Below, one piece after another: positions 13,039-26,000 of a DNA stretch of 64,000 nucleotides. The DNA is taken from the NCBI GenBank assembly GCA_026874595.1, contig CM049307.1, forward strand, positions 30,354,362 to 30,418,361, given 5' to 3'. The DNA is from Sipunculus nudus. Lineage: Eukaryota; Annelida; Sipuncula; Golfingiida; Sipunculidae. Within the stretch, counting starts at the first letter, position 1, and every line of letters starts with the position of its first letter. The translations under genes and the position numbers were made by a program. Below the pieces are notes generated by a model. It saw only the letters and a program-made list of their open reading frames with translations. It was not told where the DNA came from and ran no database searches.

Positions 13039-14779
13039 CATTAGATTAAGTAAAATTCCGAAAGAACGGCGAGTACCCAATACGAGCGGGCCGGGGGGGG
13101 GGGCCATGGCCCCCTGCGGCCCCCCTTGGCTACGCCCCTGCCCTGTATAACCCATAAAACAAGTGATACCTGCAAATAGACCTACAACCGCATGCCCACA
13201 AACAAGTAAGGGATAGTTTAGATTTCCTGGTGTAAAATCAGGAGGGGGGGGGGATATAACTTATGATATCCCCCTCACTTTAATCACTGGGGGGGGGGGG
13301 GGGGGTCATGACCCCTTTATCCCCTCGTCTCCGCCGCCTATATGTATTTTGTTCATAATGTAAAACCCCAAGATAAATGAGTGTGGATAATATAAACGTT
13401 TCTGTATAACCGATGAAACCTTGAGCCCTCCTACACTATGTTAGTGGATTTACAGAACGCTTCCACTATAACGCTCTTTTTGGTGAATGCATAGAATGGT
13501 CGAAGATTATATTTACTTAAGGAAATATTTAGCAGATCACTTACCGAGGGAAGCCTTGTTTCCTTCCCGCCGGTTGTCGTTATATATGTGTGCTTCCCTT
13601 AAGTGCTTTACACATGAATCAATTGTGTATTACAGACGCTATGCAAATGTTCATTTCTATTTCATTTTGTTATTGACATACGCTGTACTATACATATAAA
13701 ATTCAGTTTATAGCTGATAATTATCTTTAGCCTTGCACACTGATTTTATTGTTGGTAATAACTAAATCTGAAAAAAATATGTCATTATCATTTAGAATAC
13801 TTATTTATTTAATTTATTATATTTAGTATCCGTACATCGGTAGATAGGCCTGCGATATCTTGAACCTTTATTTCAATAAATTAGGCATATGGATCGGTTA
13901 ATGGGTTGACCGATCTTACGATGGGTGCCCATTCATTCACCTGAGATGGCATACGACACTAATTCAATATGATCAGCTCCGGTGGCTATATGCTCTCCCT
14001 GTACATATCCTTTGGTTAAGAACACTTCAGTATTTATATAATTTTTTTTTGTTTAAGTAATTAATAAATTGGTTTGAAGACAAGTCACGAATTTTTATGC
14101 TTAGACATTTGATACCCGACACACCAGTTGATTAATAAGCAATATACTTTGTAGGACTCTTATATTTGCGGCGCTATATATATCTGTAAACATTGTCCGT
14201 CACACTGCGAACCAATTGTAATGTCCATTTTAGGATATACGGAGTATTTAAAGTGACCCCATTAATAAAACTGATAAGAAATTTACTGAAAGAAAGTGTA
14301 CAGAAAATTCTGTTTATTCTCATCAGCCATTTAAAGCAGCGACATGGCAGGAAATCATGGCTTTATACATAAGATGTATCATCAGTAAAAAAAAATGTAT
14401 GCCCCACCACCCTTATTTATTGGTTAATACAGGAAAGGTTGATTTGAAAATGGTGGCGCGATACTTAGAAGGATTAGCTGATACAGGAGGCATAATCACC
14501 ACATGCCGAAACTATAAACTAACTCTCTAGATTAACATAGATGAATATACTGGGCAACTATATTAAAATATACTTGTGGGTGATAATGCATTAATGTATG
14601 CGATACTCACCGATTACCACTCACGAGGTTCAGCTTGAAAAGTGTCCCCTTTCCACTGATGACCTTTGTTGTGTGTGTAAAAGATAGAACCTGGACACCG
14701 ACGGACCCTGGTCAGCTGATGGTCATGAGATATCCGGGCCTCTATAGTAACCTAATGATGTATATGCTAATGTCTAACA

Positions 14780-14784
14780 TAAGA

Positions 14785-14825
<41 letters not shown>

Positions 14826-14918
14826 TGAGAGAGAGAAAGAAGAAGAGGGAGGGGGGGGGGGGGGAGTTGCATGATTTTTAGTAATATAGATAACATATAG
14901 ATAAGTATGTGTGAGCTC

Positions 14919-14973
<55 letters not shown>

Positions 14974-15098
14974 GAGCTGTACGTAAACGTATAAAATGTT
15001 TGGCTGTGGATTCATGTGGCGGGGTGGGGGGAGGGGTGGTAGCATGATATATTGATATATAGATAACATGTAGATAAGTATGTGTGCTCGCTCATATA

Positions 15099-15155
<57 letters not shown>

Positions 15156-15420
15156 CTGTACGTAAACGTATAAAATGTTTGACTGTGGATTCATGGGGTG
15201 GGGTGGGGGGAAGGGTGGTAGCATGATATATTGAAATATAAATAACATATAGATAAGCATGTGTGCGCGCTCATATGAGAGAGAGACAGACAGAGAGAGG
15301 GGGGGGGGCTGCACATAAACGTATCAAATGTTTGTCTGCGGAATCATGATGTATAGATATATAGATAATATATAGATATGTACGTGTGTGAGCTCCGGAC
15401 ACACAAAGCTGGATCAACAA
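14780..15420. repeat. Tandem array of about 180-bp units with internal (GA)n
   Basis: Three to four units repeat the order: (GA)n, GAGCTGTACGTAAACG or a relative, AAATGTTTG.CTG.GGATTCATG, a G-rich run, GCATGATATATTGA, then AGATAAGTATGTGTG. The GA runs differ in length from unit to unit. The outer units are more diverged. No coding potential was seen. Confidence 0.85.
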
Positions 15421-17359
15421 CAAACCCTTGATCATCATGGTCATCTTCCCAAAGCGATAGACTAACATCACATCAGGCGTGACTGATTATCAGAGGCGTT
15501 TGTTAAATTTAATAAAACTATCATATCATAGAGTTTTAGACATTTGAATAAGTAGTATCAGCTCTATAGCAGTAAGCGTACATATGTTACATATTTATAC
15601 TCGTAGGTGTTGTTATGGTGTCCAGGAGCGATTTTCGCGCATAGGGTCTGTGTGAACTCAGGGATTCCCGGCAAAATGACGTCATTGCATCATCTTTTGG
15701 GGGAAGACTTGGTAGATCCTACAAATCATTCCCCCTTTTCACCATTCTATTATATGGGACTGTATATTACGGTCAATTGTTTCTAGAGTCAGTCTGTGAG
15801 CTAATGAGATGGCGAAGCGTCCACTGTCCACTGTCTATCGTCAGTTTGGCCTACCAAATATCTGAACAGCCGCTACAGCTCTCATTGTGAAATGTTACAG
15901 ACTTATTGACCATGTGACGAATATAAAAACACAAAAAAAATGTTTTAAGTGGCGCACCATATATGTGTTGCCTTCATTCTTGTCACTGAAGCGATTTCTC
16001 ACTTTTTCTAACGTTAGATACGTAAAAATTATTCACACTTTAGCTCTCATATCATAGTTTAAAGTTCGTCAGTGCAATGTAAATTTAAGTAGTTAAATTT
16101 AGTCAATTTTTTTTAAATAACGTCTTTACAAATCTTCAAATTTGGTCAATTGCAATTTTTTTTCAATTTGATGTGCTATCTAATCATTCCAAGATCATAC
16201 ACTGTAATGCTAAACATGGCACACAGGGAACGTTCTCTCGTACCATATCTTCATGTACTGCACATGGGTAAGAAATTACATAGAACACGTTAAAAGATAG
16301 CACACTACAGCAGCTTTTATTTATTGTTTTGCAAATTTATAAAATTATGTATATTTTTGCAGCAAAAATGAATGCATGGGTGTGCATGTGTTGTTATCTA
16401 ACCAAATTAGGGATAAATGGTAATGCAATTTAGAATTGTGAATCAGCTTGTATATTCAGATACAGATGTTATATTGCAAATGTATAAAATTTATAAACTT
16501 GAAAAAAAACATGATGTAATAAAAAGAGTGTGGATTTTATGCAAACATTTGTTCATTATTTTCCTGCCTAAGCAGAATATGAAATAAAGTGATTGGCTTT
16601 GTTTGTCCGTCTCTCTGTTTTTATTAATAATTATGAATAAACATTTTCTCTTTTACGCACCGTTACTTTAAGTGTGTATATGCAGAGGTGTTGTAACTCT
16701 TCCCCCCCCCCTTGCCGTTGGTCCCTTGCACCTGTGGACTTGCCCATTAGTTTTATAGCAATTGTATAAGGGTTTATTAAATGAGAAATACAATATTCAT
16801 GTCTTACCCGGTGCAATATATAATTATAAGATTTAGTTTATGCTCATTTGAGAAAGGATTTTTTTTTTAAATTTACAGCATTTTATTTCAGTTATTACAT
16901 TAAATGTGTATTATAATTCTACAGCTTATCTCCACCTCCTTCCTTATTTTATAATTGACAGGTGTTTATACATTCCCATGGTTATTTTATGCTCATATTA
17001 CTGTCACATAGCTGAAATCATGATATTTCTGCCAGTAATATTTGATCATGAGAGACTCCTGCATCTTTGATATAATCCATAAAAGTGCACAGTTAAGTTC
17101 GGCGAATATAATATTAATATTGGATTATTACAAGTTTGCAGGGCCATTTCCTCTTAGCTTTTCAAATGCTAATGTATATTTAACAAAAAAAAAATAATAA
17201 ACATCTTTTGCATTTGCTAAAATTTTCCAAAATTCAGCTGAGTGACGCGACCCTGAGTCCCTTGTTCAGCGATGCTTTGAGACTGATTTGTAGCGCCCCC
17301 GCTGACCTCCGATGGATCTTTTACCAGAGACCAGTTCTACATACAAGAATTGTTCTGGG

Positions 17360-17660
17360 AGTCTTTCATCTGGCATGCGCCAAACGTGATCGAACCAGGG
17401 ATCGATGCAAGATGGCGTAGATTGATGGGAGGTTGGCACGTGTTAGGACCTCAGTAACTGGAACTTTGTCCAGCCATTTAATGATCATCAGTCGGCGGAG
17501 GCAGGGCAGTTGAAAGTGGTTCGGTTGTATGGTGTCTTGCATAGACAGTACTTGTCTCGCAGCCATACATCAGGTTAGTGATGACTACCGACTTGTAGAC
17601 CTTGATCTTGGCTTTAAGATGGAAGCCTCTACGCTCCCAGACGTTTGATGCCATGCCTGG
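17360..17660 (-). mobile_element. Decayed LINE reverse transcriptase C-terminal fragment
   Basis: On the minus strand, broken frames read KAKIKVYKSVVITNLMYGCET and then LRRLMIIKWLDKVPVTEVLTRANLPSIYAIL. This is the typical order after the reverse transcriptase core in invertebrate LINEs, where the equivalent segment carries a WxDKVPNTEVL-like motif. At least one frame change and stops separate the parts, so it is dead. No 3' tail or target duplication was identified. Confidence 0.75.
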
Positions 17661-18894
17661 TATATTTATTCTCCGCTTGAATACAGAAGCATGCAGGGGT
17701 CGCTATTTTTACTTATAATAGGTCTTCAAGTGCATAATAAAAGCTTCATCCATTTAGTATGCTTGCGCATAGAGCATAACAGTACGTAATTTGACACGCC
17801 TGCATGTAATTTTTGTTAGACCATCCCGTATCATTATAGTGTGTGAGTAATTGTATGTCGTCCCCTGTCATAAGATTTTTTATTTGTTTAATATAAGATA
17901 ACATCTGTATGATTAGAGTGTGTCCCCTAGTCAGCACCAGACCTGTCAAGACGATTCGGTTTGTAGCCATGTACATGATACTTAGTTTAATGTACCAATG
18001 TAGAATGTGTCAAGCATTGTATTGCGTGCACGTATATCGCGACACTGATGTATATCACAAACGGCTGAGAAGGCTCGAGTAAATTATTATATACAGAAAA
18101 AGTACAAGAAGCTCTCTAAACCATATAGATTCGGGATCAGCTTACGTTTTGTTGAAAGGGGACGAGCCATATTTTGACTTTTGATATAATACGGAGTATA
18201 AAGTATACCTTTAGTTCGTGGGAAATTTAGGACGCCTGTCTAACAGGTGCGCGCTGTCATCTTCACCAATGGGCAATGTGTGGTGAGTAAAATATGAAAC
18301 TACGTAGTTTAAGAAGTTAATATTGATTAAATAATAAAGAAAGAAATAATAGATATAGTGTTGGAGGTAAATATTGATCAATCCAATTAAAACATTTTGA
18401 CAGTATAATTAAAAACAAGAGGCTTTTGGGTCGGGGCGCTCAGCTGAAATTAATAATGAAAATATTTCAATAAAATATATAAACATTTTGAAATTCGGCA
18501 ACAGCAATTTTTTTTGTATTTTTCAGAAAAATTGAAATATTTCAGAAATATACATAATACACACCTCTAAAGTTCTATGAGTACTTTTATGGGCATGAAA
18601 GATGTAGGAGCCTTTCCTGATTACATTTTTGTAAATAAGGATCGGTAGCTCAACTTAATGACTGTAATATGTGTGTAAATTATAAACAAGGCGTACAGGT
18701 TTAATGCGAACCTGTGCAATGAGATACACATCAGGTATAATGCATTCATGATAACTTGCTTGACCATTATTTGAAAAGTACTTGATTACTTTTCAAGTAC
18801 ATGTATAACATGTATATGTACAATATAGGTGCTCAACATTTTCATACGAGTACAAGTACCGATTCCACAAACGTCACTCCTGATATACTGGCAT

Positions 18895-19290
18895 GGATGT
18901 ACAGAACACAAAAATGATTGCAGGTGGCACTACCAGTCTTGTGTATGAGACATTAACTATGTATGGACTTGTAAAATTTCAGCCAGACAATTGAGCTATT
19001 TGCACAGATGCACTTACCCCAAAAAAAATCACTTGTAGTGGGCCACAGATCTTGAATAAAACAAATCTAGCCGAGATGTATAGATATGCACATTTCCAGG
19101 CTGATATTTCAAATTCCTCCTGAGATATAAGCAGGGACATACACTATGCAAAAAATCATTGCAGGTGGCAACACCAGTCTTGTGTACGAGAAAGCCAGCA
19201 AAGATGCATGGGCAAGCCAACATTTCAGGCCATTAAATGAAACTTCTCTTGAGTCAGGTGCACAGGGCTGACCAAGCTCTTGCTGTGGAG
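18895..19290. repeat. Diverged tandem pair, period about 241 bp
   Basis: GATTGCAGGTGGCACTACC at about 18916 recurs as CATTGCAGGTGGCAACACC at about 19157, each followed by AGTCTTGTGTA.GAGA. The units have diverged outside this core. The GGTGGC.CTACC core also occurs in the repeat copies at 2988-3470 and 29150-29370, so the families may be related. Confidence 0.6.
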
Positions 19291-19789
19291 GTAATTTGCT
19301 CCCCAAGTGAACTGGAACTAACGCAAGGTGCAGCTACTGCACTTGGTGAACTCTTGACCTGTTCCTGGCTGTACTGACTGAACCCTTGACCTGTTGCCTA
19401 ATCTGGTACAGTTGGCAGTATGCCAAAGCTATAAATAGATAAAGACTGATACTTGGCCTGTTGCCAAAACGTAAATAGTTTGCAGTCTGCCAACCAGTTT
19501 ATAGATACAGACACAATCTTGACCAGTTGGTAAATATTTTTAAGCATACTGAAAGACTTTGAATACAATGCATTTTTCAAGCTGTATATTCATAAGTGTT
19601 TTTGTCATAATGTTAAGAACAATAACAGATGCCTTTTGAAAGCAAAATCAGAATAAAGATATATTTTATTTATGGATTTATCTTACACATAAGCTAGATA
19701 TGGTAATCAAATATTTATGTTGCCTGTACAGCTCTGCTTACATGCAAACAGAGATGTTTTCCAAAGTATCTCACAGTCCTTTCATTGTT

Positions 19790-20690
19790 AAAGGTCCAAT
19801 AGCTCAGCCGAAAATAATTTAAGTAAGCTTGAACAAAAGCGATCTAAGAATCATTTTTTTTGCAATATTACAGAATTTGAAAAAAAAAATTAGCAGAAGA
19901 AGACTAGTGCAGCCCTCAGTTTGACATGGGCTTACTTGGCCACAAGTCCAACTTCAGCTGAGATCATTTTTGTGAAAGAATAAACAAAGTGGCTGAATGA
20001 TTTCGGAGAAGATCTTTTAAGGTTTTCTAGCTTTACCCGTAAAATATAGGTTGATACATATGGCGCCACATAAAGCTCAATTCCACAACATTTGACATGT
20101 GACAGATTTTTTCATAAAATTTGTTGATGCTGGCTCCTGCTGTTACAGAGAAATTAGGGGTTAATGTACTGGCGACCAATGACCCCCGAACAAAAAAATG
20201 AAGCAGGTGGCGCCACTAATACCTCAATTTCAAATATGACTCATATTACCAACATTTGCATAAAATTTGGTGATGATAGCTCCCGGCGTTTCTGCGGTTG
20301 TACTTTAAGTATGCTTATTTGGCTAAAAGACTAAGTTCAATTTCCTATAACTCGGCCAAAAATTACCAAACTGGAACCACTCAAACAAACTTGTGAGAGA
20401 CTGTTTCAGGAATTTTTTCTGTGAAATATTAAACAATTTGGCTTGTCATTTTTGGAGAAGAAGATTTTCTATTTTTTTAGCTTTCCCTGTAAGATGTAAG
20501 TCAATGCAGATAGCCAAAAACAACCCACATCCGATAGAGCATTTTAGATGTCTGCTATTTAGTATAAAATTTTGTGATTCTAGCACCTGCCGTTTTCGAG
20601 ATAGTATGGGTCAGCGTACAGACGACGAACGACGCACACCATCGCATAAGCTCACAAATTCGCTAAACAAGAAGCAAGTTGTGACGAGTT
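19790..20690. repeat. Diverged array with recurring AAAATTT.GTGAT.CTAGC core
   Basis: The core CATAAAATTTG.TGATG.TAGCTCC or a close relative occurs near 20111, 20260 and 20562. It is preceded each time by a TTT.CATTTG/TAG-type segment and followed by a CTG.CG/TTTC-type segment. An open frame on the plus strand at 20393-20692 falls inside it and is a by-product of the repeat. Confidence 0.6.
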
Positions 20691-21254
20691 GATCAAAGTA
20701 TGATAACACACCTTTAATATATTAACTTGAAATAACTTAATTTGAAAAAAAAAATCAAATGTTCTATTTTCAACTAAGAATAAACCAAATTTGATAAGCA
20801 TTTTAAAGCAAGCCAAACTTGTAAGCATAGCACTGTGCAACAAATACGTGCAAAATTGTGGCACGAATTAATTAATTATCTATTTAGGAAATTTGGGAAA
20901 GCGCCTAAGCATGTATTGTTAACTATATAATTATGCCATTTTATTTAATCCAGAACCGTATTCAGGGATTTACCCAAAATGATTAACTGCAGCAGCGACT
21001 GTAGTTAGTCGTTACAGTTTTGTACTGCATTTGTGTAATATTCCATTTTCAAAACCTTGTGTAAATAGAAATAAAACTAACTGAAAATGAACTGTATAAG
21101 CGTTTGGTTTACTGAGAAGGTATCTCTGATACAGGTGAGTGTGGCATCATTCAATATATTTTTTTTTATTATACAACATGAACATATACAAACAATGGAA
21201 TCAAACAAATACACAGAACAAATAAAAAACATTACATAATGATATCATTAAAAT

Positions 21255-21610
21255 TCGTAGGGACGTGTCGTGTGTCGTGGATGATGTTTTGAACATTCGG
21301 AGCGAGGTCTTTAGCCCTCAGAATTCATGGCGCTATTTTTGAAATGTTCAAAAATAAAGCTTGATCGTCACAAGTCGTAGCTAAGTCGTAACAGTTTCTT
21401 GGTAAGTCGTATAAGAGTCTTCATAATACGTGCTCATGCGTGACGTAAAACAATGTCACAAATGCTCACGAAGGACCACGACATTTACACGACTTCAACA
21501 AGACTACAATACGACTACAGCAAGAACCTCTCAAGAGAGAGTCACGTTCATAACGTCCCCTTCCTATTTCCACGAATTTGGCGCCGAATCACCACGAACT
21601 GACATTATAA
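21255..21610. repeat. Unclassified CGTGG/CACGAC-rich repeat
   Basis: The segment is dense in GTCGT and ACGAC words (for example TCGTGTGTCGTGG near 21271 and CACGACATTTACACGAC near 21476), giving it partial dyad symmetry. Similar words reappear at 63795-64000. It looks like a non-autonomous transposon with long inverted-repeat ends, but I could not define the borders. Confidence 0.4.
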
Positions 21611-21679
21611 TGTAACGGAAAATTTAGTTTTCTTAATGATTTTTAACTTATTACAAACAAAGGAGGATAAAGGGTAGAA

Positions 21680-21950
21680 GTTAAAACACAATGTAGATTT
21701 GTAAATTTGTTTTAAAGAAGAGTTGTATTGTGGTTATTGGTTCTAAATAAATTTAAACTAAAATAATTTGAAGAAACTGAATCAAATTACGTTTTCTTTG
21801 TTATTTGTAACTTCTTTGTAAACAAATGAGGAAGTTTTTGCAGTAAGTAAACCATGTAGATTTGTAAATTTGGTTTAAGGAAAATTTTGTATTGTGGATA
21901 TTAATTGAAAAATAAATTTGAACTGAAATATTTTTAGAAGCTGAATATAT
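21680..21950. repeat. Tandem pair, period about 163 bp
   Basis: ATGTAGATTTGTAAATTT at 21691 recurs at about 21854. In both units it is followed by GTTTAA, TGTATTGTGG.TATT, AATAAATTT.AACT and a closing GAA.CTGAAT. The copies are moderately diverged. Confidence 0.75.
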
Positions 21951-23054
21951 TATACAGTTTCGTCATACTTAAACATACTGTCAATATAATAAATTATGAA
22001 TTTCCATATTATTGAAGAATAATACTGAGCCTTACACAAACCGATATTACAAGAATGATCTTATATCAAATTGAGAGCTGAATCAATTAGATATTTTAAC
22101 CAATATTTTGGGAATACAGATATTTTACATCCGATAAAGGCGGTCGTCTGTCTGGACTTAAAAAAGTGGATGTCGTATTTGGCATCATTAGAAATAAGTC
22201 GTAATTGTCTAATTACTCAAATCAAATGAGACATATATCATCAGTGTTTTAAGCTGGATCACTTTTGACAAATTAAAATAACTGGAGAAGTTAGGTAAAG
22301 TGTTGTTATATTGTCCTTTTACTAATATCTTCTTTGTTTTTATATAACAATAGCTATATATGTGATTTAGCTATCTAACAATCCAGTATATTGTTAATCT
22401 GTTGGTCTAGGACACACTTGTATCTTTTTCATATTCTGATAATTTTTCGAACATACCAGTCGTCATCTTCATTTTCATTTTTTAATGGACTTGAGATATA
22501 TATACTCGGCCCTTAATGTTAAGTCGAGTCAAAGTCCCAGTCATTGACTCTCGAGTCTCATTCTGGGAAAAGTTATCAAAAGTCCGAGTTTGGATTTCTC
22601 ACTGCATTTCAAGATTCAGGACAGCCACTGCCAGTATCAGCATTTTGTTTACAGGGCAGCTGTAACTATGAGTTTTGGTTGCAGACCAGGATGCAAGATA
22701 AAAAAAAACAACCTATACGGCGATGGCGTAGTGAATTATTTCTTTCATGAACGCGTGTTTGTGAAGATACTGAAACTCTGAAAGTTCTGCTTAACTCCGT
22801 ATACAAAAACACAAAGAAATGTTTATCAAACATAAATTTTAAAATAAATTATGGAAAACATATCAATATAATATAATCAATACGACGACCTGTGAGAACA
22901 TATTTTAAATACATCTCCTAAATACAATTACATGCATATATAACAAATAAATGTGAAATATATTCCATCAGAGCACTGATTGTTGTTTATATCTTTTTTT
23001 TTATTTATATTATTTAGTATACTTACATTTTTCTCTATTTCATGTTATATACAG

Positions 23055-26000
23055 TTCTTGTGTTGGTAGTTGGAGGATAAATCAGTCAAAAAATATTGGA
23101 GCACAGAAAAAACATGAGCAGGGGGATCTGGCGAACAGCACAGTCACTGTGGCAACTCATGATCCCGCTTCAAAGAAAAGAAATAATTATGCTTCGCCAA
23201 CCACTGTGCGACAAGAAGAACAATTACAAGTCCTGGTAAATTCAATGGTGATACACAATGATTACCTCAGAATTTTTGTTTAACTCATTATCAATTTATC
23301 TATGATCAGTACTGAGTCTAAAATAATATCAATTCTAACACGGTTCTGTAACCACAGTTAAAGAAAATTCGGCGAATTATTTGTTTGGAATCTCTTAACA
23401 TTTCGAAGAAATATCTCAGTGCATCTTTCTGTTTAAATGATGCAGAGTGATACAGAGCGAATAGACATTCATATACTATATTAGACATTAATATTTAGAC
23501 CCAAGAAAATGGAATGAAAAATGGTCGGGCGGAATCATCACACGCACTGCCAGTCGAAACACAGCGGCTTGTGGAATTCATGTTCAACAAAGATATAATC
23601 TTAGATACATACAGAGGCATGGCTATAGGTGAGCTTTATTTTAATATTCGTTTATTCGCCCCGGTGACACTGAAAAGGCCTTAAACATTAAATATATATA
23701 AGTATAATTTTGCGAGAGGCATGTGTGAGTTTCAATGGCAATTGTTATGAATTCAACGTAGCAATGGTAATTGAGCCTACTTCTGAAATTTAGTCAACAA
23801 GTTATGTTTAAGGCCAGTGAATCGCCCTTAATAAATATCATAATTTATATGTTACATATTATTACAATATTAATATATCTTCGAAGTACATCTTTAAACG
23901 AGAAATGTAGTCTGGACCTACATGGGTACCTCCGACAATATCCTAATTATACTTCCCTGCCAATTAAATCTGTTTCACTGTCCGCCAATTACTTCATGGT
24001 TGGATCACAAGTAGATCAGCCCTCGAACAAAGGCGGCGCCTTTTGCCAGCAAACTGTCCTGGTCCTCACCCTGGATAAAGGAAATGCAATGGAAAAAATG
24101 CTTTAAAATGAATACACATAATGGTGATCCAGACTGCCAAATAAATCCATCGCTGTTACCCTAACCGTCCAGATATTTCGATTAAAATCCTTTCATATGC
24201 CTTTGAATTTAGTTGCTTACAAGCAAGCCAACTGACATAGTAACTGACCAGGGAAAACACAATACTCCACCACCTGCATGGCGAAGGTATAATACAAATC
24301 TAGACTTTAATATAAGACGTTCTGTGGCATCACATAGGTAATACGATTTTCATATTTTTATGCAATTCGTAATCTTTGTGCGATGAACGTCTTCCAACCT
24401 TTGTCTGATTTGTATGATTTATTTATTTAATTTTTCATGATATTTGAATTCAAAACAAATTGTATAATATTTTTTTTTGCTCTGGTGAATTTGTAAAGTA
24501 CATATAAGGCTATTTGCATTTCATTTAATAATGCCATGTAAAATATATTATTAATTAATGAGATTATTTAGATACATTCTTCATTTATATTAATGGTGAA
24601 GACACAGAAAAGCTGAGACTCTCGGAAATAACCCAAACCAGACTCAAGAAAGCTCTGCGGGTCCTTTTGAAAATACAGAAAATTATGAAAAGTGGAAAGC
24701 CGAAAGAAACATCCGTTGTAAGACTATCCCACAGATTCTACTCCGTGTTACCATACGCAAAAAAACATCCGATCCTCGACGAGAAGGATCTGAGAGAGAA
24801 ACTGGAAATGATCTCTGTAAGTAAATCATTACAAGTTTATTTATGAACCAATAACAACATATATGGAGCTACATTAAAAAATAACAAACATATGTCTATG
24901 AATATATACATTCCTAAATTAACACACGCGTATCACACGTATAACAGTGAAACGAACAGAGTCAGCAGACATACGGAGCAATGCGTAAGCTACTTTTCCA
25001 AAATTTACGTAATCAGAATCAAACTCAAAGGCGAAGACCATGTTGTTTTCTCCTTTTTTGTTTATCCAAGACTTCAGACAATACACGACATCGGTACTCC
25101 GCTCTAACACCCCTTATAATCTGGTGTTTTGCTATATTTCTTCTTGGATTATTTAGAACCAAAACCAGCTGACATAAATTCGGATTGGCGTTTTGTCCTG
25201 TGAAGAATATTTAGTTTACGACTGTTGTGTTGTGAGTCTTGTTCATTACGACATCTTTGAAAATGCCGTCATGTAGCTGTCCCATTGTTGGATGACGCGC
25301 ATGTTGACTTCATGTACCACGCAAATCCCTTTTTAATAAGATAAAAATTCTATTACAGGGCCTTCATTGTTACATTTACTTATTCATTGTCATGTATGGT
25401 TTCAGTATAACAAAAAGAACAATATTTCGTAATGTCTGGAATTTCCAGGCGGTAAGGTATTAATCTTATTCTAGTTGTTTATAACTATCGTATGGTGGTG
25501 CGGACTATAGATTTACAAGGTTCCTTCTTTAACATTTAGATGTTGGCTGATATGAAGACGGCACTTCGCCTGATCGAAACTTCTGCAAAAGCCCACCATC
25601 AGGTATGTACAAACAGTGTATAAGCTCTTTATGCATATTTGAAGTTGATGTATTCGTATTCGTGCAAAACTGCTAATAATCTTATGCGAATGGTTAGAAT
25701 ATTGCTTGTGAGAGAATGTTGCACAAATTTGTATTAAAACATAGGTGTTTCTATACATGTACACGCATTAGTTATGCCATTTTCTTTAATTCCGAAAGCC
25801 TAAACGACATATTCATTAACATATATTAATATGAACTGTAGTATTCCAGTACAGTGAGGCATATATTGTGAGGATCTGCATGTCTGAACCGTAATTTGTT
25901 GATGATTTTTTTTTATTTTGTCAAGTATTATTAATAACATAACTCCGTCATTCAGATCTGTAGTTTGACTGAAGTGAATGAAACTGATTTTCTCTTCCGC

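Larger units (their letters stand above)
10910..17359. other. Intergenic, transposon debris and simple repeats
   Basis: No coding exon was recognised on either strand. Contents seen: poly-G runs near 11720, 12028, 13091, 13245 and 13292; TA and ATT runs at 12089-12150 and TA at 12966-13035; inverted CAGTGGCGGATC-type ends (separate entry); the GA-rich tandem array (separate entry); and otherwise unassigned AT-rich sequence. The ECI1 promoter should lie just upstream of 10909, but I see no clear core element. Confidence 0.5.
17661..23054. other. No gene seen; diverged tandem and dispersed repeats
   Basis: The only structure I can support is repetitive: units near 18900-19290, 19790-20690, 21255-21610 and 21680-21950, listed separately. 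The missing 5' exons of the PARP3-like gene could lie here, but I could not recognise them. Confidence 0.5.

Noticed and set aside
12889..13155. Open frames rich in Ile-Tyr across TA runs, here and near 27500, 44600 and 60500
   Set aside because: They are translations of (TA)n microsatellites with no splice context or family.
14635..15471. Open frames on both strands rich in Ser-Leu or Arg-Glu
   Set aside because: They are translations of the GA-rich tandem array.
15677..15684. Perfect TGACGTCA (CRE) palindrome
   Set aside because: No gene start was found within several kb, so it is treated as an isolated match.
20393..20692. 99-codon frame on the plus strand
   Set aside because: It lies wholly within the diverged repeat array, and related words recur in the neighbouring units.
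23554..23564. Alternative acceptor for the second listed PARP3 exon after CTGCCAG
   Set aside because: It would require a different phase from the previous exon; the CACAG site at 23564 keeps the frame and gives a gap-free match to PARP2.
24602..24608. Alternative acceptor CACAG six bases downstream in the third listed PARP3 exon
   Set aside because: Both sites keep the frame; the upstream one retains Asp-Thr, which matches the family alignment, so it was preferred without excluding the other.
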